Source: Helianthus annuus (Eukaryota > Streptophyta > Magnoliopsida > Asterales > Asteraceae). Taken from it: a stretch of 64,000 bases of DNA. Where the stretch lies: NCBI RefSeq assembly GCF_002127325.2, contig NC_035444.2, positions 78,737,392 to 78,801,391 of the forward strand. Direction: 5' to 3'. Positions 21,927 to 34,249 of the stretch are shown one piece after another. The position numbers were made by a program, and so were the translations under genes. The first letter of the stretch is position 1. Each line of letters begins with the position of its first letter. Under the pieces are notes generated by a model, which saw only the letters and a list, made by a program, of their open reading frames with translations, was not told where the DNA came from and did not search any database.

Positions 21927-22364
21927 TGTTGGTACATACATCTGTCGACTTCGTCTTGTATCGAGTCTTAGTCTTAGATTGTTAGATCAGGGCATGTTGT
22001 AAGAGAAAATAAGATGTTTTAGTGTTTTAAAGTTCTGATTTCGCTCCAAAGGCTGATTCCGCCCGAAACGGTTTCGAGCTAAATCAACATGTTGCTGATT
22101 TCGCTCCAAATGGTTCTTGTGTCACTACGAGCGAAATCAGGACCCTATATATAGGTGTCTCTGAGCGAAATCAAACATGACTCTCTTGTTTCCGGTACCG
22201 AACTGCTGCCGAAGTGCCATTTGACTATAATCAGTGTGAAATCATTAATACAAGGCAGAATTAAGTATATCAAGCTGTTTTTCACGTCCGTTTCTTATTT
22301 TCCACATCTGAAACGGATTAGAGCTCTTCCGATTGACTCGTTTGGGTCAGCACGCGATCCTACA
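21927..22364 (+). repeat. 3' LTR of gag-only copia element
   Basis: It is 438 bp, TGTTGGTACATACATC to CGATCCTACA, followed by the TSD TGAAT. Confidence 0.92.
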
Positions 22365-22717
22365 TGAATGAAAAGTAATTATCGATCTTTTATAGAGTTT
22401 AAAAACGCGTGTACATGGTAAATGAATAGGTTAATGGTAATTATGATAATATGCTTTTGTTCTTTGAACTTCGAAAATTTGTCCCTTGGGTTTCTTGATA
22501 TTTAATTTTAAAATTCTCCCATAAAAATTGGGGTTTGGAAAGGATTTTGCATTAAAAGACTGCTGTTTTGAAATATACATTAATCGGTTTATATTAAATC
22601 TACACGTTTAGATTGATTAAGTATATAAACTCATGACCACTTCACCTGTTTTTCATCACAATTTCCTAACAAGATTCATACTTTCAAAAAAGTGGACTAA
22701 TATAGTTTATTGTTGAT
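22365..22717. other. AT-rich DNA upstream of a small ORF
   Basis: It was continuous with 15124 before the copia insertion. No terminus or gene is seen. The last 100 bp could be the 5' UTR of the ORF at 22718. Confidence 0.4.
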
Positions 22718-23047
22718 ATGGCGTCATTCACTACTGTAAAATCAGATGATTTAAAGCAGCGTTTTGTCAAGCATATAAAGGAACATGTATATGAAGATAG
22801 GACAACTCTTCAAGAGCTGAAGAGATATTTTGATGGATTGCAAGTTGGCCTGTTCACGAGAGAGCAGGTTTCCAGAAATCTTATGCGAATGCCTTCAACT
22901 GCAGTTCATGACCTTTGTGTTGTCAGCAATATAGAGTGCGGTAATAGAGACGTTGAGTTCATGGCGATGCTGAAGGACATTCATCAAGAAGTTCAGCAAT
23001 CGATGGAGTTGAAGCTGTCATTTCTTAATTCTCACGGTTATTGTTAG
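22718..23047 (+). CDS. Small hypothetical protein, 109 aa
   Basis: The ATG at 22718 follows an A/T-rich leader and opens MASFTTVKSDDLKQRFVKH; it is intact to TAG. The protein looks helical and charged, with no signal peptide, membrane segment or known motif. A clearly related but broken copy lies on the opposite strand at 25575-25775, sharing VYEDR(T/A)TLQ(E/Q)LK and LFTR. Conservation of this frame between two diverged copies supports it being (or having been) real coding sequence. It lies in a repeat-rich stretch and may be transposon cargo. Function unknown. Confidence 0.5.
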   Translation: MASFTTVKSDDLKQRFVKHIKEHVYEDRTTLQELKRYFDGLQVGLFTREQVSRNLMRMPSTAVHDLCVVSNIECGNRDVEFMAMLKDIHQEVQQSMELKLSFLNSHGYC

Positions 23048-25450
23048 ATTTAAAAGTTTATTGGTTCAGTATGTTATTTATGTAATAATTGGACATTCAA
23101 GGTCATGAATAAATGAATAAATTTTAATCTTATGAATCTATATTGCGCTTGTAGGAAAAAAAAAGAGAGAGAATGTCAATTTTAAATTACCATTTTGCAT
23201 ATTTTGCATCTAAAATATGCTAGAAAGTATTATTTGAGAATACCCCTGAATTTTAAATTACCATTTTGAATATTTTGAATTTTAAAAGTTATGGATATTG
23301 TCAGTAATTATTGATTTGATTTGAAAGCAATTGTCATCATGACATTTCTAATTTTTATTGTAACTTTTATTAAAAGAAAAACACCGTCAATTTCAAATTC
23401 TCAGTTTGCATATTTTCAATGTCCAAAGCTCAAGAAATTAACATTAATTACTGATTTGATATACAACAAAATGTAACTGACAGTTATTTTTATTTTTTAT
23501 GTTAACTTTAACTTTTATCAAGAAAACAATACTGGAGGAACTCTTATCTCATTGGAATGTAACAATTAGGTTAAACGGTAATTTCATTGTAATTTTTCAT
23601 TAGATAATTTCATTCTTTAATTATTAACCGCATCAATTATAAAAATGTGAGCAGTGGATGTTTTTTAGGAAAACCAATGATAGTCAATATCAGTGGATAT
23701 CAACAATAAAAATGTGAGCAGTGACAATTTTTTAACTATTAGTGTATTGCCAACAGTGATTTAAATTACCATTTTACATATTTTGAATTTGAAAAGTTAA
23801 CGATATTGTCAATAATTACTGCTTTGATTTGAAAGCCATTGTCATCATGACATTTCTAATTTTTATTTTAACTTTAATTAAGAAAAAATATCTGTCAATT
23901 TGAAATTCCAATTCTCCATATTTAAGATGTCCAAAGCTCAAAAAATTACCATTAACTTTTAATTTTATATGGAACATAATTTCATCAACAGTTATTTGGA
24001 TTTTTTATGTTAACTTTAATTTTTAAATATTAGTAGATAGCTAACAGTGATTGAAACACTGATGTTTGGACAGTCAGTGGTCAACATAAAGAATGAAGAA
24101 GAGGTTGTCTCTCAGCAGTGGATAACATTTAACAATCAGATGTTTGAACCAAAACAGTGGTTCCAACAGACTTTTAAGGATTAATGAAAACTATCATTTT
24201 TTACTATTTTAAATATCTTTGACCTTAAACAGATATTTGACCTTCAATATCAGTTGTTTGGAATTAAACAAATATTTGTCCTTAAACAGATGTTTGAACA
24301 TAAAAACATATTTGAGGTTAAACAAATGTTTGACCTTAAAGAGAAGTTTACCCATAAACATCTATTTGCAAAAAAACAAAAAAAAAACGAATTTCAAAAA
24401 CAGTTATTTTGATATTTTATGTTAAGTTTAATTTTTATCATCAAAACAATATTGGAGGAACTCTTATCTCATTGGAATGTAACGATTAGGGTAACGGTAA
24501 TTTTATTGCAATTTTAATTTTCATTTGATAATTTCATTCTATAATTAATTAACCGCATCAATTATAAAAATGTGAGCAGTGGATATTTTTTAGTAAAAGC
24601 AATGATGGTCAATATCAGTGGATATGAAGAATAAAAATGTGAGCAGTGACAATTTTTTAACTATCAATGGATAACCAACAGTGATTTAAATTTCCATTTT
24701 GCATATTTTGAATTTGAAAAGTTAACAATATTGTCAATAATTACTGATTTAATTTGAAAGCCAATGTCATCATGACATTTCTAATTTTTATTTTAACTTT
24801 AATTAAGAAAAAATATCTGTCAATTTGAAATTCCCATTTTCCATATTTAAGATGTCCAAAGCTCAAAAAATTACCATTAATTACTAATTTTATATGGAAC
24901 ATAATCTCATCAATAGTTATTTGGATTTTTTATGTTAACTTTAATTTTTAAATATCAGTAGATAGCTAATAGTGATTGAAACACTGGTGTTTGGACAGTC
25001 AGTGGTCAACATAAAGAATGAAGAAGAGGTTGTCTCTCAGCAATGGATAACATTTAACAATCAGATGTTTGAACCAAAACAGTGGTTCCAACATACTTTT
25101 AAGGATTAATGAAAAATATCTTTGACCTTAAACAGATATTTGACCTTCCATATCAGTTGTTTGGAGTTAAACAGATATTTCACCTTAAACAGATGTTTTA
25201 ACATAAAAACATATTTGAGGTTAAACAAATGTTTGACCTTAAAGAGAAGTTTGTCCATAAACATCTATTTGCAAAAAAAAAAAAAAAAAAAAAAAAAACG
25301 AATTTCAAAAACATTATATCCAAATAATCATAATGAGGAACTTATTTAACATCCAAGTGTACTGCATTTTTATTTAGTAGTATAAAGATCAACCAACTGT
25401 TGTATTTATAATACAGATCAAACAACTGTTGTACTACATCAAAAAAAAAA
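23048..25450. repeat. Tandem 0.92-kb noncoding repeats
   Basis: Markers recur at a period of about 922-926 bp: GGAGGAACTCTTATCTCATTGG at about 23530 and 24455; TCATCATGACATTTC at 23844 and 24766; TTTGGACAGTCAGTGGTCAAC at 24064 and 24990. A partial third unit starts near 23335. Units contain AAACAGATATTTGACCTT arrays and CAGTGGAT words, and a unit-like piece also lies at 13880-14340. An A-run sits at 25274-25298. No genes are seen. Confidence 0.8.
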
Positions 25451-26919
25451 GTTACATAAGAACCACTGATAATTAAATACTAAATTGAATCCGTTGTAGA
25501 TGCCGAGCCAGTGCTGATACTAAGCAGTCATTTTCCTTTGGTTAATCAAACTCTAATTACATAAAGTCAATCAATTTATATCTCCAACAATCGCCATGAA
25601 CTCCATGGAATGACTCAATGCATAAACATCAGGATTTATAGAAAGCTGATGTCTAGTGAACAGACGAAGATGCAGTACATGAAAACACTTCTTCAGCTGC
25701 TGAAGAGTAGCCCTGTCCTCATATACTTAATCCTTAACTTTGTTTATAAAGAGCTGCTTTAAACCAAACTTTATGCTTCTTTTAATACAAAAAAGGCAGG
25801 AAAGACCATTACTCTAGTAAGATAAAATCTTATCTTACAACAGTAGCAGATCCTTTCTTGGACAAGTCATCATCATCTTCTGCACAAGTCAATTATAATC
25901 ATCATTTACTCATAAGAAAAAATTATTTTAACTGTAAATTTAATAATCTTTCTTTGTGTTTAATTAAACTTTATACTTCTTAGAATACAAACCTATAATA
26001 ACCCGCAACATATTGTATGAACTTCAAACAACTGTCATTAGACTGAAATATAAAGCGAGAATTAGAGTATATCACTTCATAATTAAAAACTCAAAATTTG
26101 AAAATTGGAGTAGCAAAAAACACTTACTTTAAACGATGTTGGAACAATGATACTGGAAACAACAGTAGAACAATCATCATCATTATCATCTGCAACAGAT
26201 CATTGACAATCATCATTTAGTCACAACTCAGATAACAAAACTTTAGTAAAAATCAAAAACAAAAACACATACCATGATTATGGAAAACCACATATCAACA
26301 AAAATTAACTAAAAAATCGGAAGATTCAAATCTCAAGCAAACGAAACCCTAGTTTCAAAAAGAATAAGCGGTGAACATATTCACAGATCAATAATCAACA
26401 GATGTTGTACTCTATATCATAACCCTAGCAATGGTTACATGAAAAGACACAAAACACAAAGGATTAGTATAAATAAGAGGAAATCATGAAACTATTTCAA
26501 CTAAAAAAAAAGAAGAACAAACCTTTTGATGAAGTAATCGATGAACAAAAGAAGATTTTATGGTGGCATCTGCAAGAAGATTAAGGTTTGCAGGGTTTGT
26601 GAAATTTGAATTTGAATCGTCGGAATAGAGAGAGAGAAGGAACCCTACGCATTTGTAAAGAAAGAGGAGAAGTGAGAAGAGAGATTATATAAGGAAAATG
26701 GCAGTGGTACTGTTGGGCGGGAAAACAGAACTGAGGATGCCCTAATTAAGTGACACGTAGTCCAAATAACTTTCATTTATTATATATAATAGATTTAAAC
26801 CCTTTCATGATAGGATGATAAAGTACAACTTTAGTTTACTTGTTATATTCAATATTTTCTATGTAAATAAATGATTGTATAAAAAGACATATATAAATTA
26901 ATAAATTATATATGCAAAA
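25451..26919 (-). pseudogene. Decayed minus-strand locus containing a broken copy of the 109-aa ORF
   Basis: At 25575-25775 the minus strand encodes a relative of the 22718 ORF with an in-frame TAA before VYEDRATLQQLKK. Upstream on the minus strand, 25870-26260 has GCAG-like acceptors before Asp-rich short frames (for example at 26150-26195), and 26560-26700 looks like a 5' leader with CT-rich and TATATAAT-like sequence. This suggests an old multi-exon gene, but I cannot assemble an intact one. The remainder is AT-rich DNA without features. Confidence 0.4.
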
Positions 26920-26944
26920 GTGACATTATGCACCAAGTTAAATT

Positions 26945-27245
26945 ATGCAATACATAAGGCACAACTTTGGTTTACTTGGTCAAATATTCACCCTTATACT
27001 ACTTTATACATTGATGTTGTTTTCTTTCACATCCTGTTTGTGTCCCTTTTGCAATTTAGTTTACCTGGTCAAATATTCACCCTTATACTATTTTATACAT
27101 TGATGTTGTTTTCTTTTACATTGTGTTTACATGTCCCTTTTGCAATACATAATGCACAACTTTGGTTTACCTGGTCAAATATTCACCTTTATACTATTTT
27201 ATACATTGATGTTGTTTTCTTTCACATCCTGCTTACGTGTCCCTT
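26945..27245. repeat. Three tandem units of about 91-105 bp
   Basis: GGTCAAATATTCACC, followed by TTATACTA(C/T)TTTATACATTGATG and TTTTGCAATACATAA-like sequence, recurs at about 26978, 27069 and 27174. The last unit continues into the segment homologous to window position 1. Confidence 0.85.
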
Positions 27246-27583
27246 TAGCACTTATCTCATTTTAACTATTATATAAATATTTCTATTCATAACGCATTAT
27301 TTTAAGTCAATACATATTATTTATTGAATTTTAATTATTATATTTGTTTTGTATAATCTTTTTAATTTAACGATAACAGTTAATGAATTAGATTTTATTT
27401 TTGTTTTATTAAATATTAAGTATGTTATCATATATTATTTCATTTAATATTTATTATTTTATATATCAGTTTGTCATAAATTTTACTAACAATTTTATTT
27501 ATTATTAGTTTCGTACTAGATATACATGAATTTATATTTATTTGGGTTTTAAAATAATTATTTTTACATAGTTTATATATAAA
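27246..27583. other. Host DNA, duplication copy B left arm
   Basis: It aligns with window positions about 40-368 and ends at the MULE target site TATATATAAA (27574-27583). No gene is seen. Confidence 0.75.
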
Positions 27584-28057
27584 GGGTGGAGATAAAATAG
27601 GAAGTTTATTTCGCTAGGAAGGATAGGAAGCAATCATAACCGTCCAATTGCATAATCTACGGTTTAGATCAAAATCAAATTAAAAACTGTCATTTAAACA
27701 CGCTCTCCGGGGTTTCAGGGGTATTATCGTCAAAATCCAAAATAACCGCCGTTGAATATACACAGAAATCCTTCGAAAAAAAAGTGCATTACGTTTTACA
27801 CTTCCATTGAACGATCAAACACACACAGAAATTTGAGAAAATCATACTCCATTTGAACTTCATGGCGTCGTCGAGAGATAATTTGAAGGTTTAAATTCGA
27901 GTTACTCAAAAGAAATCCGTCGCTGAAAACCCTAAATCATCAAAGAAGCAAAAAACATCATCAGCAGAAGAGAACATAGATGAACAAGAAAATATTAGCC
28001 GAAAATCACCAATGAAACAACAAAGAACTAGAAAACGAAAAGATATTTCAGACAATG

Positions 28058-28712
28058 GTAATTTTATCTATTTTTGCTCTTTAACTGAATTCAAGTTACG
28101 TTTTATGAAGTACAGTAGACCTAATATATGATATCCGTTCCGAAAAATAGTTAATGAGTTATATCTTCCCCTATCTTAACATTGTTGTTAGTAGAGACTA
28201 CATTGCGTTTTATGCTAAAACTATGATCTAAGATGCTAATGCTTCTTATGGGATTTATATATTGTGAATTAATGCGTTTTACCTTAATAAAGTTGCAGAA
28301 ACAAAGAGATTATTATTATGAGAATTGTAATCGAATTTTAGAACATTGCATTTTATCTTTGAATTTGTTGAGATACATATGTTGTTAACTATTGCCTGTT
28401 AAATAATATGATTTAAAGTATTGCGTTTTATCTAAAACATTGGAATCACTGCTATTTATCTTTATAGTGTTAGCTAATTCGATTTATCATAAATTTGTTA
28501 ATTGACATTGTTAACTAATGCGTTTTATGTTAATTTATCATAAAAAACAAAATGAGATTATGTAATATTAATTTGCTGTGTTAAATAATATGATTTAAAG
28601 TATTGCGTTTTATCTAAAACATGGGAATCACTGCTTTTTATCTTTATAGTGTTAGTTAATGCGTTTTATCATAAATTTGTTAATTGACATTGTTTCATTA
28701 TTCTATTTGAAG
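28058..28712 (+). other. Intron 1 of the Ulp1-like gene, dense in ATTGCGTTTT motifs
   Basis: A GT-AG intron (GTAATT...TTGAAG). The motif appears here in the reverse orientation (ATTGCGTTTTAT) at about 28202, 28262, 28425, 28514, 28605 and 28656, plus weaker matches. Everywhere else in the element it reads AAAACGCAAT. Confidence 0.75.
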
Positions 28713-31700
28713 TTAAAAAACAAGAGGAAAAACAAAAAAGGAGAAGAAAGAAAGTGGTGATAGAATCATCAGAAGAGACAGTTTCTGATTCCAATGATAA
28801 AAAATCTAGTCGAGCTATTGTTCTGCATACTTCCGAACAACAAGTAAATTCAGGTAACATAAAACGCATTTAACAAAATTTCAAGAAAAAAATATATGTT
28901 TTTAACACAATTCAATGTGTCAGATGATGATTTTGTTGATCCACAACCAAGAGTTAACCCGACAAAAAATCAAAAGAAGGAAAAGGCAGAATCAAAACCA
29001 AAGAGATCACAGAGGAAAGATAAAACAAAAGAACAACCAGAACAACAACCATATTATGATTACGACGGAAAAAAAATCAACAAAGATGTGCAGTCAATAA
29101 TCTAAAAGATTATATTGAAAGTTTGTCAAAAGAGCAAAGGGATACTGTTAGAGAAATAGGGTTTGAGAGCATACTAAAATTCAATCTGCATTCAGTTCCA
29201 CGCAAATTTGGATATTGGCTGGTAAAAAACTTTGATGCTGAAAAGGATGAGATAAATACCGGAGATGAAAAGATTAAGATCACAGCTGAATTTATCCAAA
29301 AGGTACTTCAAATACCAAATGGAAAAACAAAGATTGAGGAAAAATTGAGACCAAAAGACACTGATCTTATAATTAAATTCTGGCGCGATCAATTCAGCAA
29401 AGATATATTGAAGAGAATGTATGCGCACAACTTGATTGGTTATTTAAAATCAAGAAATGAGCTTGGAAGATTGTTCAAACTAAATTTCTTGGTTATATTT
29501 TTTACAATCATGGCAGAGGCAATGCAAAGTAGTAATGTTAATCAAAGATTCTTGCCATCAATGAAAAGTGACAAAAAAACCCAGGATTTTAACTGGTGTG
29601 AATATATTCTGTCGGTTTTAAGGCGTACAAGAAGACAATGGCCTGGAAATGAGAAGCTCTTCAATGGATCTATTGCATTGTTAGCGGTATGAAATCTGAT
29701 CTTTCACTATTGCTGCATATTTGTTGAATGCTTGTTTAGGCTGCTTGTTTATATTCTTTGTTTGTTTAAAATTTTACTTTATAAAACGCAATTTATAAAA
29801 CCCAATGATCTTTCATTTTTGTTTCTTTATATTCTTTATTTGTTAAAACTTCTTTTCTATTGTAAAACGCAATATTTTTGTAAAACGCAATATATTTAAA
29901 GTTTTGTAAGTTGATTACAATGATTTATACTTTAAAACTCATCAAAATTTGAATTGATTATATTTCTAAAACGCAATGATTCATACAGATACTATATGCT
30001 TACAAAAAACAAGGATTTGACGATGCTGAAAACACTGAAGTGTTCTCTCTTGATAAAATTGACTCTACAACATTACAAGAATTTGAAGATGAATTGGAAA
30101 TTGCTGCGCAAAATGAGGGGAGATGTCTTGTGATGGAAAAAAAGAAAAAAGTCAAAAAGACTAAGCAAAAAAAGAAAGATGAAAATGATGAATTTTATGT
30201 TTATCCAACTGAATCCGAGAATGAAAACGAAGAAATTTTTGAAAATGAATCTGAAGAAAATGATGAAGACGATGCTGAAGAACAACCAATCACATTACTT
30301 AAAGCTGCAACAGACTGGATTGATCAAGATGAGAATCAAGAAAATGTTCAAAACAACCCAATTAAAACCAATGAAACAGAGAAAACACAAACAGAAAGTG
30401 GAGGATCATGGGGGCAATTCTTCATTAAACCATCAATAGGAAATAAAGATAAAATGTGGGTAGACAGTCAAAGCCGACTGCGTAATTTCATGCCATCACA
30501 AAATCAAAGTGAAGGTCTTTCTGCCATTCATTCAACAAAAAGTGGCGATGAAAATATGAAGAACATTGAAGATAAAAGATCACAAGAAGAATATCTTGTG
30601 TCTGTTTTGGATAATCATTTAAAAGGATTTGAAGATATTTTCGAAAACATCCAATCACGCATAGATGAGCTTGTCGAAGAATATCCAAACAGTGAAGCAC
30701 TTCATAACAAAGTCAACGAATGGGTTTCATTGATGGAAAAATTAAACCATCAAGCAAAAAAGAACAAGAAAGTTAATATTGATTCAAATACGATGGAAAC
30801 ACCATCAAGATTCCTAAATTTGAGCCAAAATGATGAAACTGAAAATCAAATCATTTCAACTCCATTGATTATAAAACGCAATGATGATGATGATGCAAAA
30901 CGCAATGATGATAACACAACTGTAGTCCAGTCCTCCATTCCAGAAAAAAACAGTAACAATGACCCTGCATCTATTCTGCAAACACACATGGAAAAACCTT
31001 CAATGGAACAATCATCATTTAGCGAAGAAACTCCATCATTAATGTTGGAGATGATCAAAAGGACAGATGAAGAAGAAAAAAAATCAAATCAAAAGAAAAT
31101 TCAGGATAATGAGGTACCATCCTTTGATTTGAAAATTTCTCAGTTGTCTTCAAATGTTCATGAAAGTGAAGTTGAAGTTGATGCTACTCCTCTCGCTGCA
31201 CAAACCGAAATTCAAGCGGAATCTGAAAATAGATCAATCGAAAAAGAAGTTCAAATTACTGGAATACAAACAATGTTTGAGAGAATTGAAGAACAGGATA
31301 ATACTGAAAAGCAAATCAGTGATCTAATTCAAAACACTTCATTCCTCAACTCACAAGAAGATCCGTATAAAACACCTGCAAAATCAGTTCATCAAGAGCA
31401 AACAACAACAGATATAAGCAAAACAGAAGAAATAATAACAAAGATGGTACGACCTGAACGAGAGAAAAATATACCAGAAGTATTTTGTTCACCGTACTAT
31501 CTAAGACAAGTAGCAATGAAGGAAGCAAGAACGGCACACGAAAACAATATATCGGGATACGCTTTCCATGCAGAAGGAGAAATGATGTAAAAATTCATTT
31601 ATATAGACTAAAACAAAAATAAAAAAAAATTATAATTTATTATTAATTTTTTTTTTTTTTGCAGGGATACTCTCTTCGAAATCAAAGAACATGTATTTCT

Positions 31701-31766
31701 ATATAGATATGATGTTGAAACAATGAGGCCAGGATTGGAAATCACCGGAGAAGTAATCAATTGTTG

Positions 31767-32390
31767 TGTAGGTCCCTTTTCTCGGAGGATCGAGAACAAA
31801 CCTAAACCTTGTTATACTAACCCACTAGCAAGTGCGGAATCCAAGCTAGTAGGCAAACCGGGATGAAGCAAGTAGAGAAACAAGCACACAAGATTTCACC
31901 GATTAACACCACTGTATTAATACGTATGAAGGTTTACGGTTACAAGCACAATGTTTACAAAACCAAAGATGTAAACTCTCAAGTGTGTGTGTGTGTCTCC
32001 AGCAGAATGCTCTCAACTCTCTATGTGTGCATCTCTGTCTAACACTAACACACTGCATGGGTATTTATACCCATACATATCAGTTCTGGTCGAAGGACTC
32101 GATAGATGGTCCGAAGGATCATCTATCGATAACAGGGAGCTCGAACGATCAGCATGGACATCGAAGGATCATCCTTCGATGTCTAATGGTTGAACTATGG
32201 TCGAACCATATCTTTCGAGCACCTCGAAGGATCAGTTGTATCCTTCGAGGCTATCCTTCGATCCAGACAACATCATGTTGTCCAAGTCAAACTAGGAGGA
32301 TAGTTGACTTGGTCAACTTACAGACTGACTTTGGACATCGTTTACATACAGACCGAATACAGACAAAGTACAGACACAAGTGCACCAACA
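31767..32390 (-). repeat. 3' LTR of young copia element
   Basis: 624 bp. It contains repeated palindromic CGAAGGATC / GATCCTTCG words at 32090-32260. Short ORFs in it (for example 31985-32539) also occur in the other LTR and are not genes. Confidence 0.93.
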
Positions 32391-32402
32391 AACTCCCCCT
32401 TG
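32391..32402 (-). other. Polypurine tract of young copia element
   Basis: On the minus strand AAGGGGGAGTT directly precedes the 3' LTR start. It is the expected plus-strand primer. Confidence 0.8.
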
Positions 32403-34249
32403 GCTGTAGCTTTGTCTTTATCTTCTGTAGTTGCAGACTCGTCTTGAACTTCGACGGTCTTTGGTCTTCGAGTTACCAAAACTCTGATGTCCTTTCAAGT
32501 CTTCAATGTCGGAGGATCTTCAAAGTCTTCACGTCTTGAAAGCAGAGAGTGTATCAACAAACTACCCGTATCATGTAGGAAGTGTGTTGACAAACTCCCC
32601 CTTAACATAAGCTCCCCCTTGAGTTATGCTCGTGAAATACTTTAACTTTATGAAGTGAGATCCTGGTGGTGTTGATGATGGCCAGAGGCAACTCGATCAT
32701 CTTCATCTTTTGAGCGCCTTCTCGTCGTGTCTTCAATCCAAAGCTTGTCATCGACCATGTTCTCCTTGCCTTTAGAATCTGCACATGCAAGAAATCTAAA
32801 CGCGTAATGAGAACAACTGCTTGGAATATAGTATAAACAAATGACACACGAATGACCATGTCACAATCAAGCACCGTCCGACAGTTTGAAAGTTTAATAA
32901 ATTTGTCAATTTTAGTCTTTAACTTTCAAAACTTGCAAATTTCGACCGTTTATGAAGATTTAGTCAATTCGGTTTTCGTTCAGGTTTCAGGTAACGAAGA
33001 CTCGAGCTCCAACATCGTACGATCGAAAATAAAGTAGAAAGAAAATCTTTTTGGCTTTTATAAAGTTTATATTAAAACACACCTAAAATCTTTTTGGTAT
33101 TTTTGAAAGTAAAAGACAACAATTTAAAATCCTTTGAGTGTTATCAAACGACATCACCGCTAATGTCGTGCTGATATGCACCAAACGACGAAACTGTTTA
33201 AAAGAAAAACAATAAAAGTTAAGCAGTAAATAAATAAATATATACAAACATTCTTTTTGCGAGTTTCGAGGGTAAGAGAATCATATCAGTGTACGGTCAT
33301 GCCAAAACACTCTTGTTGTTCAGTTAGTTAACATTAAGATAAGCATCCTATAACAATTATCGGTATTGTTGTCCACTTAAGCTCAACTTATCAGATGTAA
33401 TCATGGCGAGGGGATACGTTAAGGTATGATTTATACTTACCGACCGGTGTTCATCCACATCACGACACATTCCCGTATCAAGGTATGCACGAGAGTTCAT
33501 CTTACCGGTGAGTATACCGATTATCATCTGTTTGACCGTATAAATTGTGAGATACTCACTTATTTTGATTTGAAAACAAGCCCTATGTGATATAATCACT
33601 TATTGATGGGGAACTTGATTTTCGTATGCATGAGGGCACAGGTGCAAGTCCGTGAACAGGTCAGTACTTCCGTACAGCAGAGAGACGAACTTGACACCCG
33701 GATAAATGTGATATTTTATCACTTATTGAGGTCGAATGCAGTATGTAATATGTACACGTATGTATAGTATCATGGAAGATCTAGACTTGCGTCCCCGTTA
33801 TTTTTCGGTAAAAGATACAACCATGATACCCAGATGATAAGCAGCATAAAGACCGAATATCTCAGAACCTCGGCAATCTATCAAACGAAATTTCGGTACT
33901 AAGACCATATGCCAATGAATGGTTCCCACCTGATCTTCAGTCGATTAAGATTTATATCACCCTGCACACTTTAAAATGATTGTGAGCCTACCGATACATC
34001 TTATATAGAGCTGCTTATCGTTTTGCATTTAAGGTTTAAAGAGGTTAGGATAGACCACTGATGTACTATCATTTTCTCTTTTGCTCGCCAGGAAACTCAT
34101 TTTTGATTTTCTATTGTTTTTGTGTTTTTGAAATTTTTCGATGTTTTTGTATTTTCCGATTTTTGGATTTACTCCCCCTAAAATCAACAAACTAAGATAA
34201 ATTTAAAAACACACAAAGATATTTACAAAAATGATTTTCCGACGTTGGT
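32403..34249 (-). other. Noncoding 3' region of young copia element
   Basis: About 1.85 kb lies between the pol stop and the purine tract, with no ORF of substance. It is matched by 51827-53285, and in part by 20001-21915 and 59583-61553, so it is a conserved noncoding block of these families. No envelope-like ORF is present. Confidence 0.8.

Larger units (their letters stand above)
15125..22364 (+). mobile_element. Ty1/copia-type LTR element, gag only (non-autonomous)
   Basis: Both LTRs are 438 bp and start TGTTGG and end TACA. The 5-bp TSD TGAAT flanks the element exactly (15120-15124 and 22365-22369). The primer site for initiator tRNA-Met and a purine tract are in place. The interior encodes only a broken gag; no protease, integrase, RT or RNase H sequence is present in 20001-21926. 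The LTRs differ at about 14 of 438 sites by eye, so this is an older insertion than the one at 31767. It would need proteins from an autonomous relative such as that element. Confidence 0.92.

Noticed and set aside
23335..25300. CRISPR or centromeric satellite
   Set aside because: The unit is about 0.92 kb in only two to three copies, with no spacer pattern; it is a local tandem duplication of noncoding TE sequence.
31985..32539. Open frames of up to 184 codons on the plus strand
   Set aside because: They occur identically in both LTRs of the copia element (also 42468-42896) and run against its transcription; their length reflects repeats of CGAAGGATC.
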